From Georgenia thermotolerans (GTDB lineage: Bacteria; Actinomycetota; Actinomycetes; Actinomycetales; Actinomycetaceae), in contig NZ_VUKF01000021.1 of the NCBI RefSeq assembly GCF_009193185.1, positions 1 through 64,000 of the forward strand: a stretch of DNA of 64,000 nucleotides, read 5' to 3'. Under the pieces are notes generated by a model, which saw only the letters and a program-made list of their open reading frames with translations, had not been told where the DNA came from and did no database searches. The position numbers were made by a program, and so were the translations under genes. Positions 47,620 to 56,077 of this stretch are shown piece by piece. Each line of letters opens with the position of its first letter. Position 1 is the stretch's first letter.

Positions 47620-49107
47620 ATGAGACTGACCCACGCGACCCTGCCCGCCGGCCGCCTCATCGGGGCGGCCGCCCCCGACCGCACCGGGATCGTCCACCTG
47701 GGCCTGGGCAACTTCCACCGCGCGCACGCCGCGGTCTACACCGCCCGGGCGCTCGCGGCCGAGCCCGGCGACTGGGGCATCGTCGGCGTGGCCAACCGCT
47801 CGCGCCGCGTCGTCGACGCCCTGCGCGCGCAGGAGAACCTCTACAGCGTGCTCGAGCTCAGCCCGGCGGGGGAGCGCGCGGACGTGGTCGACGTGCACCG
47901 GCGCACCCTCGTGGCGGCCGACGACGCCGCGGAGGTGGTCGCCACGCTCGCCGACCCGGCGCACAAGGTCGTCACGCTCACCGTCTCGGAGAACGCCTAC
48001 CACCGCTCCGCGCGCACCGGCGACCTCGACCTGGACGCCGCGGAGATCCGCGCCGACCTGGCCGACCCCACCGATCCCCGGACCACCATCGGCCTGCTCG
48101 CCCGCGGGCTCGAGCGGCGGGCGGCCACCGGGGGCGCCCCGCTGACCATCCTGTCCTGCGACAACCTCCAGTCGGCCGGGACCACCACGCGCCGCATGGT
48201 CGAGCAGTTCCTCGCCGCCGCGGGCGCGTCGCAGGAGGTGCTCGACTGGGTGGCCGCATCGGTGACCTTCCCCAACGCCATGGTCGACCGCATCGTGCCC
48301 GGCAGCACCGAGGAGACGCGCGACGGCGTGCGTCGCCTCCTCGGCGTCGACGACGCCGCCCCGGTGGCCGCCGAGGCCTTCACCATGTGGGTGATCGAGG
48401 ACCACTTCGCCGCCGGCCGGCCCCGCTGGGAGGCCGCCGGGGCGATCTTCAGCGACGAGGTCGAGGCCTACGAGCTCGTCAAGCTCCGGCTGCTCAACGG
48501 CTCGCACTCCCTCATCGCCTACCTCGGCGCCCTCGACGGGCGCGAGACCATCCCGGCCTCGCGCGACCAGGGCTTCGTCGAGGAGGCGGTGCGCGCCGCC
48601 ATCGCCGACGAGTACCTGCCCAGCATCGCCCTGCCCACCGGCTTCGACGCCGACGACTACGTCGCGAGCCTGTTCACCCGCTGGTCCAACCACTCCCTGG
48701 GTGACCGCACCTCCCGGGTGGGGTCGGACGGCTCGGCCAAGCTGCTCCAGCGCGTGCCCGAGCCCGCCCTGCGCCTGCTGCGCCAGGGCGAGACGCCGCA
48801 GCAGATGGCCCTGACCGTCGCGGCGTGGATCTGCTGCGTGGTGCCGCCGGCGGGCTTCGCGCCCGGCCCGATCGCCGACGCCATGCAGGAGCCCGCGCGG
48901 GCCCGCCTGGCCCAAGTCACGGCCGGCGCGCCGGACGTGCGCGGGCACGTCGGCGCCGTGCTGCACGGCGGCTTCTTCCCCGACGAGCTCACCGCCCACC
49001 CCGAGTTCGTCTCCCGCGTGGCCGACCTCGTCGAGGTGATCGTCACCCACGGCGTGCGCGCGGCCACCCGCGAGGCGCTCGCGGCCCGGCCCACGGTGCG
49101 GTCCTGA
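47620..49107 (+). CDS. uxuB: Mannitol dehydrogenase family protein, probable fructuronate reductase
   Basis: 495 aa NAD-dependent polyol/uronate dehydrogenase: IVHLGLGNFHRAHAAVYTARAL (nucleotide site), SCDNLQSAGTT, PNAMVDRIVP and KLRLLNGSHSLIAYLGAL with the catalytic lysine, all typical of UxuB/MtlD. UxuB reduces D-fructuronate to D-mannonate, which fits the surrounding idonate/gluconate genes; a mannitol or tagaturonate role is possible. ATG 47620 preferred to the TTG/GTG just upstream. Confidence 0.88.
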   Translation: MRLTHATLPAGRLIGAAAPDRTGIVHLGLGNFHRAHAAVYTARALAAEPGDWGIVGVANRSRRVVDALRAQENLYSVLELSPAGERADVVDVHRRTLVAADDAAEVVATLADPAHKVVTLTVSENAYHRSARTGDLDLDAAEIRADLADPTDPRTTIGLLARGLERRAATGGAPLTILSCDNLQSAGTTTRRMVEQFLAAAGASQEVLDWVAASVTFPNAMVDRIVPGSTEETRDGVRRLLGVDDAAPVAAEAFTMWVIEDHFAAGRPRWEAAGAIFSDEVEAYELVKLRLLNGSHSLIAYLGALDGRETIPASRDQGFVEEAVRAAIADEYLPSIALPTGFDADDYVASLFTRWSNHSLGDRTSRVGSDGSAKLLQRVPEPALRLLRQGETPQQMALTVAAWICCVVPPAGFAPGPIADAMQEPARARLAQVTAGAPDVRGHVGAVLHGGFFPDELTAHPEFVSRVADLVEVIVTHGVRAATREALAARPTVRS

Positions 49108-49131
49108 CGGACCCGCAGCCCCCGAACCACC

Positions 49132-49161
49132 GGGGCCCCGCCGTCACGACGGCGGGGCCCC
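49132..49161 (+). terminator. GC-rich terminator-like hairpin after uxuB
   Basis: A perfect 13-bp stem (49132-49144 with 49149-49161) and loop CACG, 25 nt after the uxuB stop. No T-run; it may attenuate rather than stop transcription into idnD. Confidence 0.6.
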
Positions 49162-49193
49162 GGCATCCCCGGAACGACCACGAAGGAATGTTG

Positions 49194-50207
49194 ATGAAGG
49201 CACTGACCATCCACGGCAAGACCGACATCCGCGAGGAGGAGGTGCCCACCCCGGAGCCGGGGGAGGGGCAGGTGCGCCTGCGCATGGCCTACGCCGGGAT
49301 CTGCGGCTCGGACCTGCACTACTACTTCGAGGGGGCGAACGGGGAGTACGTGGTGCGCGAGCCGCTCGTGCCCGGCCACGAGGTCTCCGGCACCGTCGAC
49401 CTCGACCCCTCCGGCGAGCTCGCCCCCGGCACCCCGGTGACCGTGCACCCGGCCACCTTCGGCACGCCGGAGGACGGGATCGAGGACCGCCGCCACCTCT
49501 GGCCCGGCGGGTCCTACCTGGGCAGCGCCTCGACCTGGCCGCACACCCAGGGCGGGATGAGCGAGTACCTCCTGGTCGGCAAGGACATGGTGCGGGTGCT
49601 GCCCGCCGGCCTCCCGCTGCGCCGCGCCGCCCTCGCCGAGCCCCTGGCGGTGGCGCTGCACGCGATCAACGTCGCCGGCGGCGTGGAGGGCAAGCGGGTG
49701 CTCGTCTCCGGCTCCGGCCCGATCGGGCTGCTGGCGGCGGCCGCGGCGCTCGCCAAGGGCGCCACCGAGGTGGTCGCCACCGACGTCCTGGCCGGCCCGC
49801 TCGAGCGCGCCCGCGCGCTGGGCGTGCACGGCACCGTCCAGGTCGGCATCGAGGAGATCCCCGCCCTGGCCTTCGACGTCGTGCTCGAGTGCTCCGGCGT
49901 GCCGGCGGCGATCAGCCCCGCCCTGGTCGGCGCCCGCCGCGCCGGCATCGTCGTGCAGGTCGGGATGGTCCCCAACGAGGCCCGCCCGGTCAACCTCGCC
50001 CCGCTCGTCTCCAAGGAGCTGCAGCTGCGCGGGACCTTCCGCTTCAACGACGAGATCGACGAGGCCGTCGAGCTGCTCGACGCCAACCCCTCCTTCGAGC
50101 GGGTCATCACCCACGACCTGCCCGCGGGCCAGGCCGTCGAGGCCTTCGCGGCGGCGCGCGACTCCGCCGCCTCGGGCAAGGTCGTCGTCTCCCTCTGGCA
50201 GGACTGA
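49194..50207 (+). CDS. idnD: L-idonate 5-dehydrogenase-like medium-chain dehydrogenase
   Basis: 337 aa MDR enzyme oxidising L-idonate to 5-ketogluconate. Catalytic-zinc motifs GICGSDLHYYFEG and PGHEVSGTVD near residues 37-70, and GSGPIGLLAAAAALAKGA for NAD. The four-cysteine structural zinc lobe expected after residue 85 is absent and replaced by ATFGTPEDGIEDRRHLWPGG, so only the catalytic zinc is likely bound. GAAGGA at 49182-49187 fits ATG 49194; an in-frame ATG at 49188 is too close to it. Confidence 0.85.
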   Translation: MKALTIHGKTDIREEEVPTPEPGEGQVRLRMAYAGICGSDLHYYFEGANGEYVVREPLVPGHEVSGTVDLDPSGELAPGTPVTVHPATFGTPEDGIEDRRHLWPGGSYLGSASTWPHTQGGMSEYLLVGKDMVRVLPAGLPLRRAALAEPLAVALHAINVAGGVEGKRVLVSGSGPIGLLAAAAALAKGATEVVATDVLAGPLERARALGVHGTVQVGIEEIPALAFDVVLECSGVPAAISPALVGARRAGIVVQVGMVPNEARPVNLAPLVSKELQLRGTFRFNDEIDEAVELLDANPSFERVITHDLPAGQAVEAFAAARDSAASGKVVVSLWQD

Positions 50208-50263
50208 CGGCGGGCGGGCCGTCCTCGGCGGGCGGCCCGCCTCGCCGGTCCGAGAAGCCCGCA

Positions 50264-50312
50264 CAACAACACGGAAGCCCCCGGGTGAGACCCGGGGGCT
50301 TCCGCGTTGTTG
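50264..50312. terminator. Bidirectional terminator between idnD and gntP
   Basis: A 23-bp stem with one mismatch (50264-50286 with 50290-50312) and loop GAG between two convergent genes. The flanking A- and T-rich arm ends (CAACAAC and GTTGTTG) make it functional in either direction. Confidence 0.8.
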
Positions 50313-50345
50313 CCTGACGCGGGCGACGTCCGCCGCCCGCGACGG

Positions 50346-51731
50346 TCAGGCGATGACGAAGACGATGGCGACGAGGACGAAGCCGACCACCGACTCCAGC
50401 GCCTGCTGGACCGTCCAGGTCTTCAGCGTGGTCTTGACGTCCATGCCCATGAGCCGGCCGACCAGCCAGAACCCGGAGTCGTTGACGTGCCCGGCGAAGA
50501 CCGACCCGGCCGCGGTGGCCAGGGTGATGGCCACGATCTGCAGGGCGCTGTAGTCCCCGGCGGCGACGGCCGGCGCCATGAGCCCGGCGGCGGTCACGAG
50601 CGCGACCGTGGCCGAGCCCTGCGCGACACGCAGGATCACGGCGACGACGTAGGCCGCGATGATCACGGGCAGGCCGAGGTTGTCCAGGGAGTCCGCCAGC
50701 GCGTCGCCGATGCCGGAGGCGCGCAGGATCCCGCCGAACATGCCACCGGCGCCGGTGATCAGCGTGACCGAGCAGATGGGCCCGAGGGCCGAGTCGAGCA
50801 CCTTCTCCAGCGCCGTGCCGTTCTCGCCGCGGCGCAGGCCGAGCACCCAGGTGGCCACGAGGACGGAGATGAGGAGCGCCACCGGGGACTTGCCGATGGC
50901 CGAGAGCACCTGGAACCAGGTGGCGTCGGCCGAGACCGTGCCGGCGGCGCGCAGGAAGTCCAGGCCGGTGTTCATGAAGATCAGCACCAGCGGCAGGAGC
51001 AGCACCGCGATGATCGTGCCGACCTTCGGGGGGTTGCGGGGCAGCTCGCTGTCGTCGGCGACGGAGCCGAAGAGCGCCGGCACCGGGAAGATGTGCTTGC
51101 GGCCCACGCGCTTACCCCAGAGGTAACCGGTGAGGTACCAGACCGGGAAGACGATGATGAGGCCGACGAGCAGGACCAGGCCGAGATTCGCGCCGTAGAG
51201 CTCGGTGGCGCTGACCGGGCCGGGGTGCGGGGGCGTGAAGACGTGCATCACCGAGAAGGCCGCGGCGGCCGGGATGCCGTAGAGCAGCACGTTGTCGCCG
51301 CCCATGCGGCGGGCCACGGCGAAGATGATCGGCAGCATGACGATGAGGCCGGCGTCGAAGAAGATGGGGAAGCCCATGATCAGCGACGCGAGGCCGAGCG
51401 CGAACGGCGCACGCTGCTCGCCGAAGACGTCGACCATCTTGTCGGCGAGCACCTTGGCACCGCCGCTGTACTCGACCATCTTGCCGAGCATGGCGCCGAG
51501 GCCGATGAGCAGGGCCACCGAGCCGAGGGTGCCGCCGAAGCTGCTGACCGCGGTGTCGACGATGAGGTTCGCGGGGATCCCCGTGGCGAACGCTGTGAGC
51601 AGCGAGACGAGGATGAGCGTGAGGAACGCGTGCATCTTGAACCTGATGACCAGGATCAGGAGCAACGCGATGGCGCCGGCCGCGATCCCCAGGAGCGGTC
51701 CCGCTCCCAGGGTCTGGGTCCAGTCTTCCAT
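50346..51731 (-). CDS. gntP: GntP-family gluconate permease
   Basis: 461 aa with 12-14 membrane helices. GntP signatures include SSFGGTLGSVALLIGLGAMLGKMVEYSGGA, LIMGFPIFFDAGLIVMLPI, HVFTPPHPGP and AGHVNDSGFWLVGRL. Proton symport of gluconate or a related sugar acid such as idonate. ATG 51731 with GGAGACC upstream. Divergent from the FadR-type regulator across a 263-bp region containing two short inverted repeats. Confidence 0.95.
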   Translation of the reverse strand: MEDWTQTLGAGPLLGIAAGAIALLLILVIRFKMHAFLTLILVSLLTAFATGIPANLIVDTAVSSFGGTLGSVALLIGLGAMLGKMVEYSGGAKVLADKMVDVFGEQRAPFALGLASLIMGFPIFFDAGLIVMLPIIFAVARRMGGDNVLLYGIPAAAAFSVMHVFTPPHPGPVSATELYGANLGLVLLVGLIIVFPVWYLTGYLWGKRVGRKHIFPVPALFGSVADDSELPRNPPKVGTIIAVLLLPLVLIFMNTGLDFLRAAGTVSADATWFQVLSAIGKSPVALLISVLVATWVLGLRRGENGTALEKVLDSALGPICSVTLITGAGGMFGGILRASGIGDALADSLDNLGLPVIIAAYVVAVILRVAQGSATVALVTAAGLMAPAVAAGDYSALQIVAITLATAAGSVFAGHVNDSGFWLVGRLMGMDVKTTLKTWTVQQALESVVGFVLVAIVFVIA

Positions 51732-51877
51732 GGAGAGGTCTCCGTTGAGTCTCGGGCGGCCCGGAAGGAGCCGCGTGAGGGACAGGGTGGGGCAGCGGGC
51801 GATCACAGGTCCGGGCGCGGCGCATCGGCCGCTCGACTTTTCCGGACACTCTTGGTCGCGAGATGCTGGCCCACACA

Positions 51878-51925
51878 GTGACACAAAGGTCACACTTATG
51901 GCAAAGGTGCTGTCATCATGTGATG
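51878..51925. promoter_or_regulatory. Inverted repeats in the gntP-gntR intergenic region
   Basis: GTGAC-N6-GTCAC (51878-51893) sits by a CATAAG -10-like box for gntP on the minus strand, and CATCA-TG-TGATG lies at 51914-51925. Both are candidate operators for the adjacent regulator; the GTCACAC part recurs in the uxuB promoter. Confidence 0.5.
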
Positions 51926-51994
51926 GCCGCGGGACGTCGACGCCCGGGCACGACGCCGCCGGCGCCGTCGTTGCGTGGGTCAGGAGGAGAGCAC

Positions 51995-52846
51995 ATGGTG
52001 GTCCGCGGGGCGCAGGAGAAGGCCCCGGTCCTGCACACCGACGTGCTCGACCGGCTCGGCAGCGACATCGCCCACGGCCACTGCCCGCCCGGCAGCGTCC
52101 TCACGCTCGCCCAGCTGGCCGAGCGGTTCGAGGTCTCGCGCACGGTGATCCGCGAGGCGGTCCGGGTGCTGGAGTCCCTGGGCATGGTGGAGTCCCGGCG
52201 GCGCGTCGGCGTGACGGTGCGCCCGGTGCACGACTGGAGCGTGCTCGAGCCCCGCGTCATCCGGTGGCGCCTGACGGGCCCGCAGCGCGACGCCCAGCTC
52301 CACCGGCTCACCGAGCTGCGCCTGGCGCTCGAGCCGACGGCGGCCCGCCTCGCCGCCCTCAAGGCGCCCGCGCCGGTCGGGGCGCGGCTGCTCGAGCTGG
52401 CGGCGACGCTGCGCCGGCTCGGTGAGGCGGGCGAGGGCGCGGGGGAGGACTACCTCGAGGCGGACATCGAGTTCCACACGCTCCTGATCGCGGCGAGCGA
52501 CAACGACATGCTCGCCGCACTCCGGGGCGCCGTCACCGAGGTGCTCGCCGGGCGCACCCACCTGCACCTGACGCCGAAGGACCCGGTGCCGGTGTCGCTG
52601 GACCACCACGAGGCGGTGGCCCGGGCGGTTGCCGAGCATGACGAGGACGGCGCCGAGCGGCACGCGCGCGCCGTCGTCATGGAGGTCTGGAACGAGCTCC
52701 GCGACGTGCGGTTCACCCCGCCGCTGGACGGCGCCGGCGCGGCCGAGGCTGGTGCGCTGCCGGGCGGCCTCGGCGCCTCGGCGGGTGCTGACGCGGGCGA
52801 GCTCGGCGCGACCGTCAGCCCTGGCGCAGGCCCAGGCGGTCGATGA
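51995..52846 (+). CDS. FadR-type GntR-family regulator of gluconate genes
   Basis: 283 aa. N-terminal GntR winged helix (LDRLGSDIAHGHCPPGSVLTLAQLAERFEVSRTVIREAVRVLESLGMV) and a helical FCD effector domain with metal-type His residues (EADIEFHTLLI, SLDHHEAVARA). Probably a repressor of gntP/gntK/idnD/uxuB released by gluconate or a phosphorylated sugar acid. Strong AGGAGGAG before ATG 51995. The last ~45 residues are Ala/Gly-rich, and the gene end overlaps the convergent gntK by 32 nt. Confidence 0.88.
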   Translation: MVVRGAQEKAPVLHTDVLDRLGSDIAHGHCPPGSVLTLAQLAERFEVSRTVIREAVRVLESLGMVESRRRVGVTVRPVHDWSVLEPRVIRWRLTGPQRDAQLHRLTELRLALEPTAARLAALKAPAPVGARLLELAATLRRLGEAGEGAGEDYLEADIEFHTLLIAASDNDMLAALRGAVTEVLAGRTHLHLTPKDPVPVSLDHHEAVARAVAEHDEDGAERHARAVVMEVWNELRDVRFTPPLDGAGAAEAGALPGGLGASAGADAGELGATVSPGAGPGGR

Positions 52847-53336
52847 CCTCGTCGGCGATCTCCTCGGGGGTGCCGGAGATGTCCACGGCGATGCCGTCCT
52901 CGTCGGCCCCCAGGGCCTCGAGGGTCTGGAACTGCGACGGCAGCAGCGAGGGCGGCATGAAGTGGCCCGTGCGGTGCTCCATCCGCGCCGCGATGAGCTC
53001 CGCGGAGCCGGTGAGGTGGACGAAGGTCACGTCGCGCTTCGGGCCGGCGAGGATGTCGCGGTAGGCCCGCTTGAGGGCCGAGCAGGTGACGACGGCGCGT
53101 CGGCCGGCGGCCTCCTGCTCGTCGAGCCAGCTGCGGATGGCACGCAGCCACGGCCAGCGGTCCTCGTCGGTCAGCGGGGTGCCGGCGGCCATCTTCGCGA
53201 TGTTGGCCGCGCTGTGGAACTCGTCGGCCTCGGCGCTGACCCAGCCCAGCCTGCCGGCGAGGAGCCGCGCGACGGTGGTCTTCCCGGAGCCGGCCACGCC
53301 CATGACCACCAGGTGTCTCGCGCCGTCCGCGCTCAT
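52815..53336 (-). CDS. gntK: Gluconokinase
   Basis: 173 aa P-loop kinase forming 6-phosphogluconate. Walker A VVMGVAGSGKTTVARLLA near residue 12, the substrate segment AEADEFHSAANIAKMAAGTPLTDEDRWPWL and VTCSALKRAYRD, all GntK hallmarks. ATG 53336. Its 3' end overlaps the regulator gene by 32 nt on the opposite strand, so the two transcripts are partly antisense to each other. Confidence 0.94.
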   Translation of the reverse strand: MSADGARHLVVMGVAGSGKTTVARLLAGRLGWVSAEADEFHSAANIAKMAAGTPLTDEDRWPWLRAIRSWLDEQEAAGRRAVVTCSALKRAYRDILAGPKRDVTFVHLTGSAELIAARMEHRTGHFMPPSLLPSQFQTLEALGADEDGIAVDISGTPEEIADEVIDRLGLRQG

Positions 53337-53447
53337 CGCTCCTCCTCCGTGTCGCCGCCGGACCGCGTTCTCACCGCGCCCCGACGGCAGCCAATCGTCG
53401 AAGGTCGCTCGTGATGTGCGTCTCGGCGGCCGGCGCGGGGGAGTCCC

Positions 53448-54260
53448 TCAGAGCACCTTGGAGAAGAACGCCTGGGTACGCGGGTGGCGCGGGTGGGCCA
53501 GGACCTCCCGGGGGTCGCCCTCCTCGACGATGACGCCGCCGTCCATGAAGATCAGACGGCTGCCGACCTCCCGGGCGAAGCCCATCTCGTGGGTGACGAC
53601 CATCATCGTCATGCCCTCCGCCGCCAGGTCCCGCATCACCGCGAGGACCTCGCCGACCAGCTCGGGGTCCAGCGCCGAGGTGGGCTCGTCGAAGAGCATC
53701 ATGTCGGGGTTCATCGCCAGCGAGCGGGCGATCGCCACGCGCTGCTGCTGGCCGCCGGACAGGTGCGCGGGGTGCGCCGTCGCCTTGTCCGAGAGCCCCA
53801 CCCGCTCGAGCATCGCCAGCGCCACCCGCCGGGCCTCGTCCCGGCTGCGGCCGAGCACCCGCTCCTGGGCGATGGTGAGGTTGCGCAGCACGTCCATGTG
53901 CGGGAAGAGGTTGAACTGCTGGAAGACCATGCCGATGCGGGTGCGGATGCGGTCGACGTCGACCTCGGGGTCGAGGATGTCCACCCCCTCGATGCGGATC
54001 TGCCCGCTGGTGGGCTGCTCGAGGAGGTTGACCGAGCGCAACAGCGTCGACTTGCCCGAGCCGGAGGGGCCGACGACGCACACCACCTCGCCGGCCTCGA
54101 TGGTGAGGTTGAGCCCCTTGAGGACCTCGTTGGTGCCGAAGCTCTTGCGCAGGTCGCGGATCTCGATGGCGGGGACGCCGGGCGGCAGGGCCTTGATGCG
54201 GCGGGCCCCGGCGGGCGCCGCGGACACGCCGGCCTCCTCCGAGCCGAGGGGTGCGGTCAT
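53448..54260 (-). CDS. Polar amino-acid ABC transporter ATP-binding protein
   Basis: 270 aa: Walker [15 protein letters not shown]-loop, signature [17 protein letters not shown], Walker [15 protein letters not shown] and switch His in [11 protein letters not shown]. Typical GlnQ/GluA-type subunit with a ~25-residue N-terminal extension. ATG overlaps the permease stop (ATGA at 54257-54260). Works with the permease and lipoprotein upstream. Confidence 0.94.
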   Translation of the reverse strand: MTAPLGSEEAGVSAAPAGARRIKALPPGVPAIEIRDLRKSFGTNEVLKGLNLTIEAGEVVCVVGPSGSGKSTLLRSVNLLEQPTSGQIRIEGVDILDPEVDVDRIRTRIGMVFQQFNLFPHMDVLRNLTIAQERVLGRSRDEARRVALAMLERVGLSDKATAHPAHLSGGQQQRVAIARSLAMNPDMMLFDEPTSALDPELVGEVLAVMRDLAAEGMTMMVVTHEMGFAREVGSRLIFMDGGVIVEEGDPREVLAHPRHPRTQAFFSKVL

Positions 54261-55048
54261 CGCTGCCTCGCCATCTTCCGCTCGAGCACCGCCACCAGGC
54301 GGGTGAGCGGGATCGTCACGATGAGATAGAGCATGGCGGCCATGATCAGCGGCGTGCCGTTGGCGGTGGTGGTCAGCGCGTCGCGGGAGAACGTGGTCAG
54401 CTCCTTGGTGAAGACCGTCGACCCGGCGATGAACAGCAGCGAGGTGTCCTTGAGGAGCAGGACGAACTCGTTGGTCATCGGCGGGATGATGATCCGGAAC
54501 CCCTGGGGCAGGATCACCCAGAACATCGTGCGCGCCGGGGACATCCCCAGGGACCGGGCGGCCTCGGACTGGCCCTTCGGCACCGCCTGGATGCCCGCCC
54601 GGATGACCTCGGCCATGTAGGCCGAGGCGACGAGGATGAGCCCGACGAGCCCGGCGCCCACCTGCCCGCCCGGCACCTGGATGCCCAGGGCGATGGGCAG
54701 CATGTAGGCCATCGCGAAGATCGTCAGCAGCGCCGGGACGCCGCGGAAGAACTCCACGTACGCCGTCGCGAACCAGCGGTAGGGCGCGACGGAGGACAGC
54801 TTCATCAGCGCCATGAGGACGCCGAGGACGACGCCGCCGACGAACGAGATCACCGTGAACAAGATCGTGTTCTTCAGCGCGATCGTGATGATCTGCGGCA
54901 GCTGCTCCCGGGCGATGTCGATCCGGAAGAACTGGTTGGCGACCCGCTCCCAGTCGGCGGCCAGCACGACGAGGAGCACGGCGGCGGCGAACACCGCGTA
55001 GAGCACCCCGCGGGTGAGGCGGCGCTTGGTGGTTCGGCGCATGCTCAT
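54257..55048 (-). CDS. Polar amino-acid ABC transporter permease
   Basis: 263 aa HisMQ-type permease with one extra N-terminal helix and about five core helices; [24 protein letters not shown] starts the domain and the EAA loop is [33 protein letters not shown] single permease gene suggests a homodimer. ATG 55048 or 55042. Confidence 0.93.
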   Translation of the reverse strand: MSMRRTTKRRLTRGVLYAVFAAAVLLVVLAADWERVANQFFRIDIAREQLPQIITIALKNTILFTVISFVGGVVLGVLMALMKLSSVAPYRWFATAYVEFFRGVPALLTIFAMAYMLPIALGIQVPGGQVGAGLVGLILVASAYMAEVIRAGIQAVPKGQSEAARSLGMSPARTMFWVILPQGFRIIIPPMTNEFVLLLKDTSLLFIAGSTVFTKELTTFSRDALTTTANGTPLIMAAMLYLIVTIPLTRLVAVLERKMARQR

Positions 55049-55065
55049 GACGGACCCCCGGTGGG

Positions 55066-55899
55066 TCAGGAGGAGGCTCCGGCGGTCGAGAAGTACGAGT
55101 CGTAGATCTTCTGGTACGTGCCGTCGTCGCGCAGGGTCTTGAGCTCGGTGTCGATCGCCTCGAGGAGCTTGGGGTTCTTGCCCTTGGCGAGGGCGAAGCC
55201 GTACTGCTCGTCGGTCTTGTACTGCTCGACCACCGTGTAGCTCGGGTCGGCCTTCTCGTGCTCGAGGTTGACCGGGTAGTCCTGGAGGATCGCGTCGATC
55301 TGCCCCGCCTGCAGGGCCGGCCACAGCTCGCCGTCGGAGGGGTAGTCGACGATGTTCGCGTCCGGGGCGTTCTTCTCGGCGTAGCTCTTGCCCGTGGTGC
55401 CCTGCTGGACGCCGACCTTCTTGCCCGCGAGGTCCTTGATCGAGGAGATGCCGGAGTCCTTCTTCACGAGCAGGGACTGCAGGGAGTCGTAGTACGGGTC
55501 CGTGAAGTCGAGGTTCTGCTTGCGGGCGTCGGTGATGGTGATGGCGGAGGCGCCGACGTCGCACTGGCCGGCGGCCAGCGTGGTGCCCGACTGCAGCGCG
55601 TCGAAGCTGACGTCCTGGACCGACAGGGTGACGCCGAGCTTGTCGGCGATCTGCTGGAGCAGGTCGATGTCGAAGCCGCCGTAGCCGCTGGGCTTGGAGG
55701 AGTCCTCCACCTCGAAGGGCGGGTAGGGCACGTCGGAGCAGACCGTCAGCGTGCCCTGCTTGACCAGCCCGAGGTCCGCGCCGCCCGCGGTGGCGCCGCC
55801 GGTGGTGCTGCCGCCGCCCTGCCCTCCCCCGCCGCAGGCGGCCAGCACGAGGGCGGCGCCAGCCACCAGGGCGCCGGCGCGGAAGTGACGAGCGGTCAT
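55066..55899 (-). CDS. Amino-acid ABC transporter substrate-binding lipoprotein
   Basis: 277 aa. Lipoprotein signal peptide with lipobox LAAC near residue 20, a Gly/Ser/Thr linker, then a type-II periplasmic-binding fold ([40 protein letters not shown]...[14 protein letters not shown]). First gene of the operon with 17 nt to the permease. Binds a polar amino acid such as glutamate, glutamine, arginine or cystine. ATG 55899 follows GGGAGG. Confidence 0.93.
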   Translation of the reverse strand: MTARHFRAGALVAGAALVLAACGGGGQGGGSTTGGATAGGADLGLVKQGTLTVCSDVPYPPFEVEDSSKPSGYGGFDIDLLQQIADKLGVTLSVQDVSFDALQSGTTLAAGQCDVGASAITITDARKQNLDFTDPYYDSLQSLLVKKDSGISSIKDLAGKKVGVQQGTTGKSYAEKNAPDANIVDYPSDGELWPALQAGQIDAILQDYPVNLEHEKADPSYTVVEQYKTDEQYGFALAKGKNPKLLEAIDTELKTLRDDGTYQKIYDSYFSTAGASS

Positions 55900-56077
55900 G
55901 AGGGCCTCCCGAGGGTTGGCAGTCAACATAGTGCGGCTTGTCGGCGCATGGTGCCCGTCATGGCATCACGTCGATGTGACGACGAGGCGGCGCCGATGTT
56001 GCGAGTGTTGCAGATCACAGCGCACCCGGTCCAAGCAGTGGGCCACCGTCTCGGTGCGTGGGCGGCCGACGGCGCCG

